From: Candidatus Coprenecus stercoripullorum | GTDB lineage: Bacteria; Bacteroidota; Bacteroidia; Bacteroidales; UBA932 | Assembly: GCA_018715745.1 (NCBI GenBank) | Contig: DVLA01000053.1 | Location: forward strand, 1 to 32,645 | DNA length: 32,645 nucleotides | Direction of reading: 5' to 3' | Part shown: in pieces, positions 31,996-32,645 of the stretch | Layout: every line of letters starts with the position of its first letter | How positions within the stretch are numbered: the first letter of the stretch is position 1 | Program-made: the position numbers and the translations under genes | The notes under the pieces: model-generated | Seen by the model: the letters and a program-made list of their open reading frames with translations, nothing else | Databases searched by the model: none | Told to the model about the DNA's origin: nothing

Positions 31996-32645
31996 TGAAG
32001 ATAGGTATATTCAAAGGATTCAGCAGTGCGCAGACGAAACTGGCTGCAGATGCATGTAAGGATTTAGGAATTGAATATGAAATAGTAGATATTCTCTCCT
32101 CGGACTGGATTGACAATATAAAGCAATCCGGTTGTGATGGATTTTACTGCATGTCTACTTGCGCCTCAATTGAGAAGAAACAAATACTGGACGAACGGTA
32201 TTTCTTTGTTTCGCAATTGATGGGATACCCGATTTATCCCAATTATTTGGGGCTTTTCATTCATGAGAACAAGAGAAATATGGCAGCATGGCTGGAATAT
32301 AACGGATATCCTCTTACTCCCACGAAAGTGTTTACGGATAAAAATGAAGCCTGCGCTTATTTTGACAAGTGCGCATACCCACTGGTATTCAAGGCCAATT
32401 TGGGATCAGCAGCATCAAAAGTGAGAATTATCAGGACTCGGGCTCAAGCCAGAAGATTTACCAGACATGTTTTCCCTAAAGACGGGATAGCATTGTTGAA
32501 TGTAGGAAAAATATATTCTACAAAAACGCACGGCATAAAAGTCCCTGACTTGTCATCCCCTCAGAAAGACTATCTGATAGTGCAGGAATACAAAGACATC
32601 ATACACGAGTGGCGGATAATAAAAATCGGAGATTCATATTTCGGC
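31995..32645 (+). CDS. ATP-grasp ligase, truncated by window edge
   Basis: 217 codons from an ATG overlapping the preceding stop by one base (TAATG); the C-terminal part lies outside the window. The N-terminal domain (1-95) has a pre-ATP-grasp-like fold start (MKIGIFKGFSSAQTK, then EIVDILSSDW). The central lobe shows FKANLGSAASKV (ATP-loop Lys and Gly/Ser-rich loop) and VQEYKDIIHEWRIIKIGDSYFG, the characteristic E-x-R strand. ATP-grasp enzymes form amide bonds via acyl-phosphates. Coupling to the opine synthase suggests it joins the carboxyethyl amino acid to a sugar acid or another amino acid. AT-rich like its neighbour. Confidence 0.8.
   Translation, partial: MKIGIFKGFSSAQTKLAADACKDLGIEYEIVDILSSDWIDNIKQSGCDGFYCMSTCASIEKKQILDERYFFVSQLMGYPIYPNYLGLFIHENKRNMAAWLEYNGYPLTPTKVFTDKNEACAYFDKCAYPLVFKANLGSAASKVRIIRTRAQARRFTRHVFPKDGIALLNVGKIYSTKTHGIKVPDLSSPQKDYLIVQEYKDIIHEWRIIKIGDSYFG

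Noticed and set aside
1-32645. tRNA, rRNA, CRISPR arrays, insertion sequences, phage genes
   Set aside because: No cloverleaf, rRNA-like stretch, regular spaced repeat, transposase or integrase was seen; nearly all sequence is accounted for by genes and the largest gap is about 290 bases, counting from the GNAT-like start to the next gene.

Overview
The window looks like a chromosome segment from a gut-type anaerobic Bacteroidota (Bacteroidales), host GC roughly 50-57% in hand-counted lines. Four things point there. Start regions usually lack strong Shine-Dalgarno sites. Several genes carry the Bacteroidota -7 promoter box TAnnTTTG. Small lipoproteins are frequent. The gene content includes a tyrosine-tailed BY-kinase, a PHP phosphatase and a trimeric [FeFe] hydrogenase. 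I cannot fix the genus; Rikenellaceae-like is only a guess.

Region 1 (1-9672) is housekeeping. It holds a truncated secreted TPR protein, an M28-fold peptidase homologue that has lost key residues, and a tightly overlapping uvrB - rel - uvrA operon that places a RelA-type (p)ppGpp synthetase between two nucleotide excision repair genes. prfA (RF1) faces it convergently.

Region 2 (9859-18146, minus strand) is a ten-gene hydrogenase locus. The upstream half is a putative sensory or regulatory module: DRTGG, RsbW-like GHKL ATPase, hydrogenase-like Fe-S protein, DRTGG, PHP hydrolase, GHKL ATPase. A probable internal promoter follows, then a thioredoxin-fold ferredoxin protein, HydB, HydA and HydC, and a strong terminator. 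HydABC should be a cytoplasmic electron-bifurcating (NADH plus ferredoxin) hydrogenase. The 450-aa Fe-S protein keeps the four cysteines that ligate the H-cluster [4Fe-4S] in HydA but has Phe in place of the proton-shuttle Cys, so it is more likely a sensor or assembly factor than a hydrogenase.

Region 3 (18234-20318) holds a two-lobed retropepsin-like lipoprotein and a GNAT-like protein with a possibly leaderless transcript.

Region 4 (20420-32645, plus strand) is the head of a surface polysaccharide (capsule/EPS) locus. It starts with a roughly 180-nt structured leader and two unrecognised helical proteins. Next come rfbA, a Wza-like export lipoprotein, a Wzc-like BY-kinase, its PHP phosphatase, a WbpM/CapD-type dehydratase, a nucleotide-sugar 6-dehydrogenase and a 4-epimerase (TviB/TviC-like, giving hexosaminuronic acids). 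The last two genes are lower in GC: a homologue of N5-(carboxyethyl)ornithine synthase and a truncated ATP-grasp ligase. Together they suggest an opine-type N-(carboxyethyl) amino acid amide-linked to a uronic acid of the polysaccharide. This and the hydrogenase regulatory module are the two most interesting systems here.
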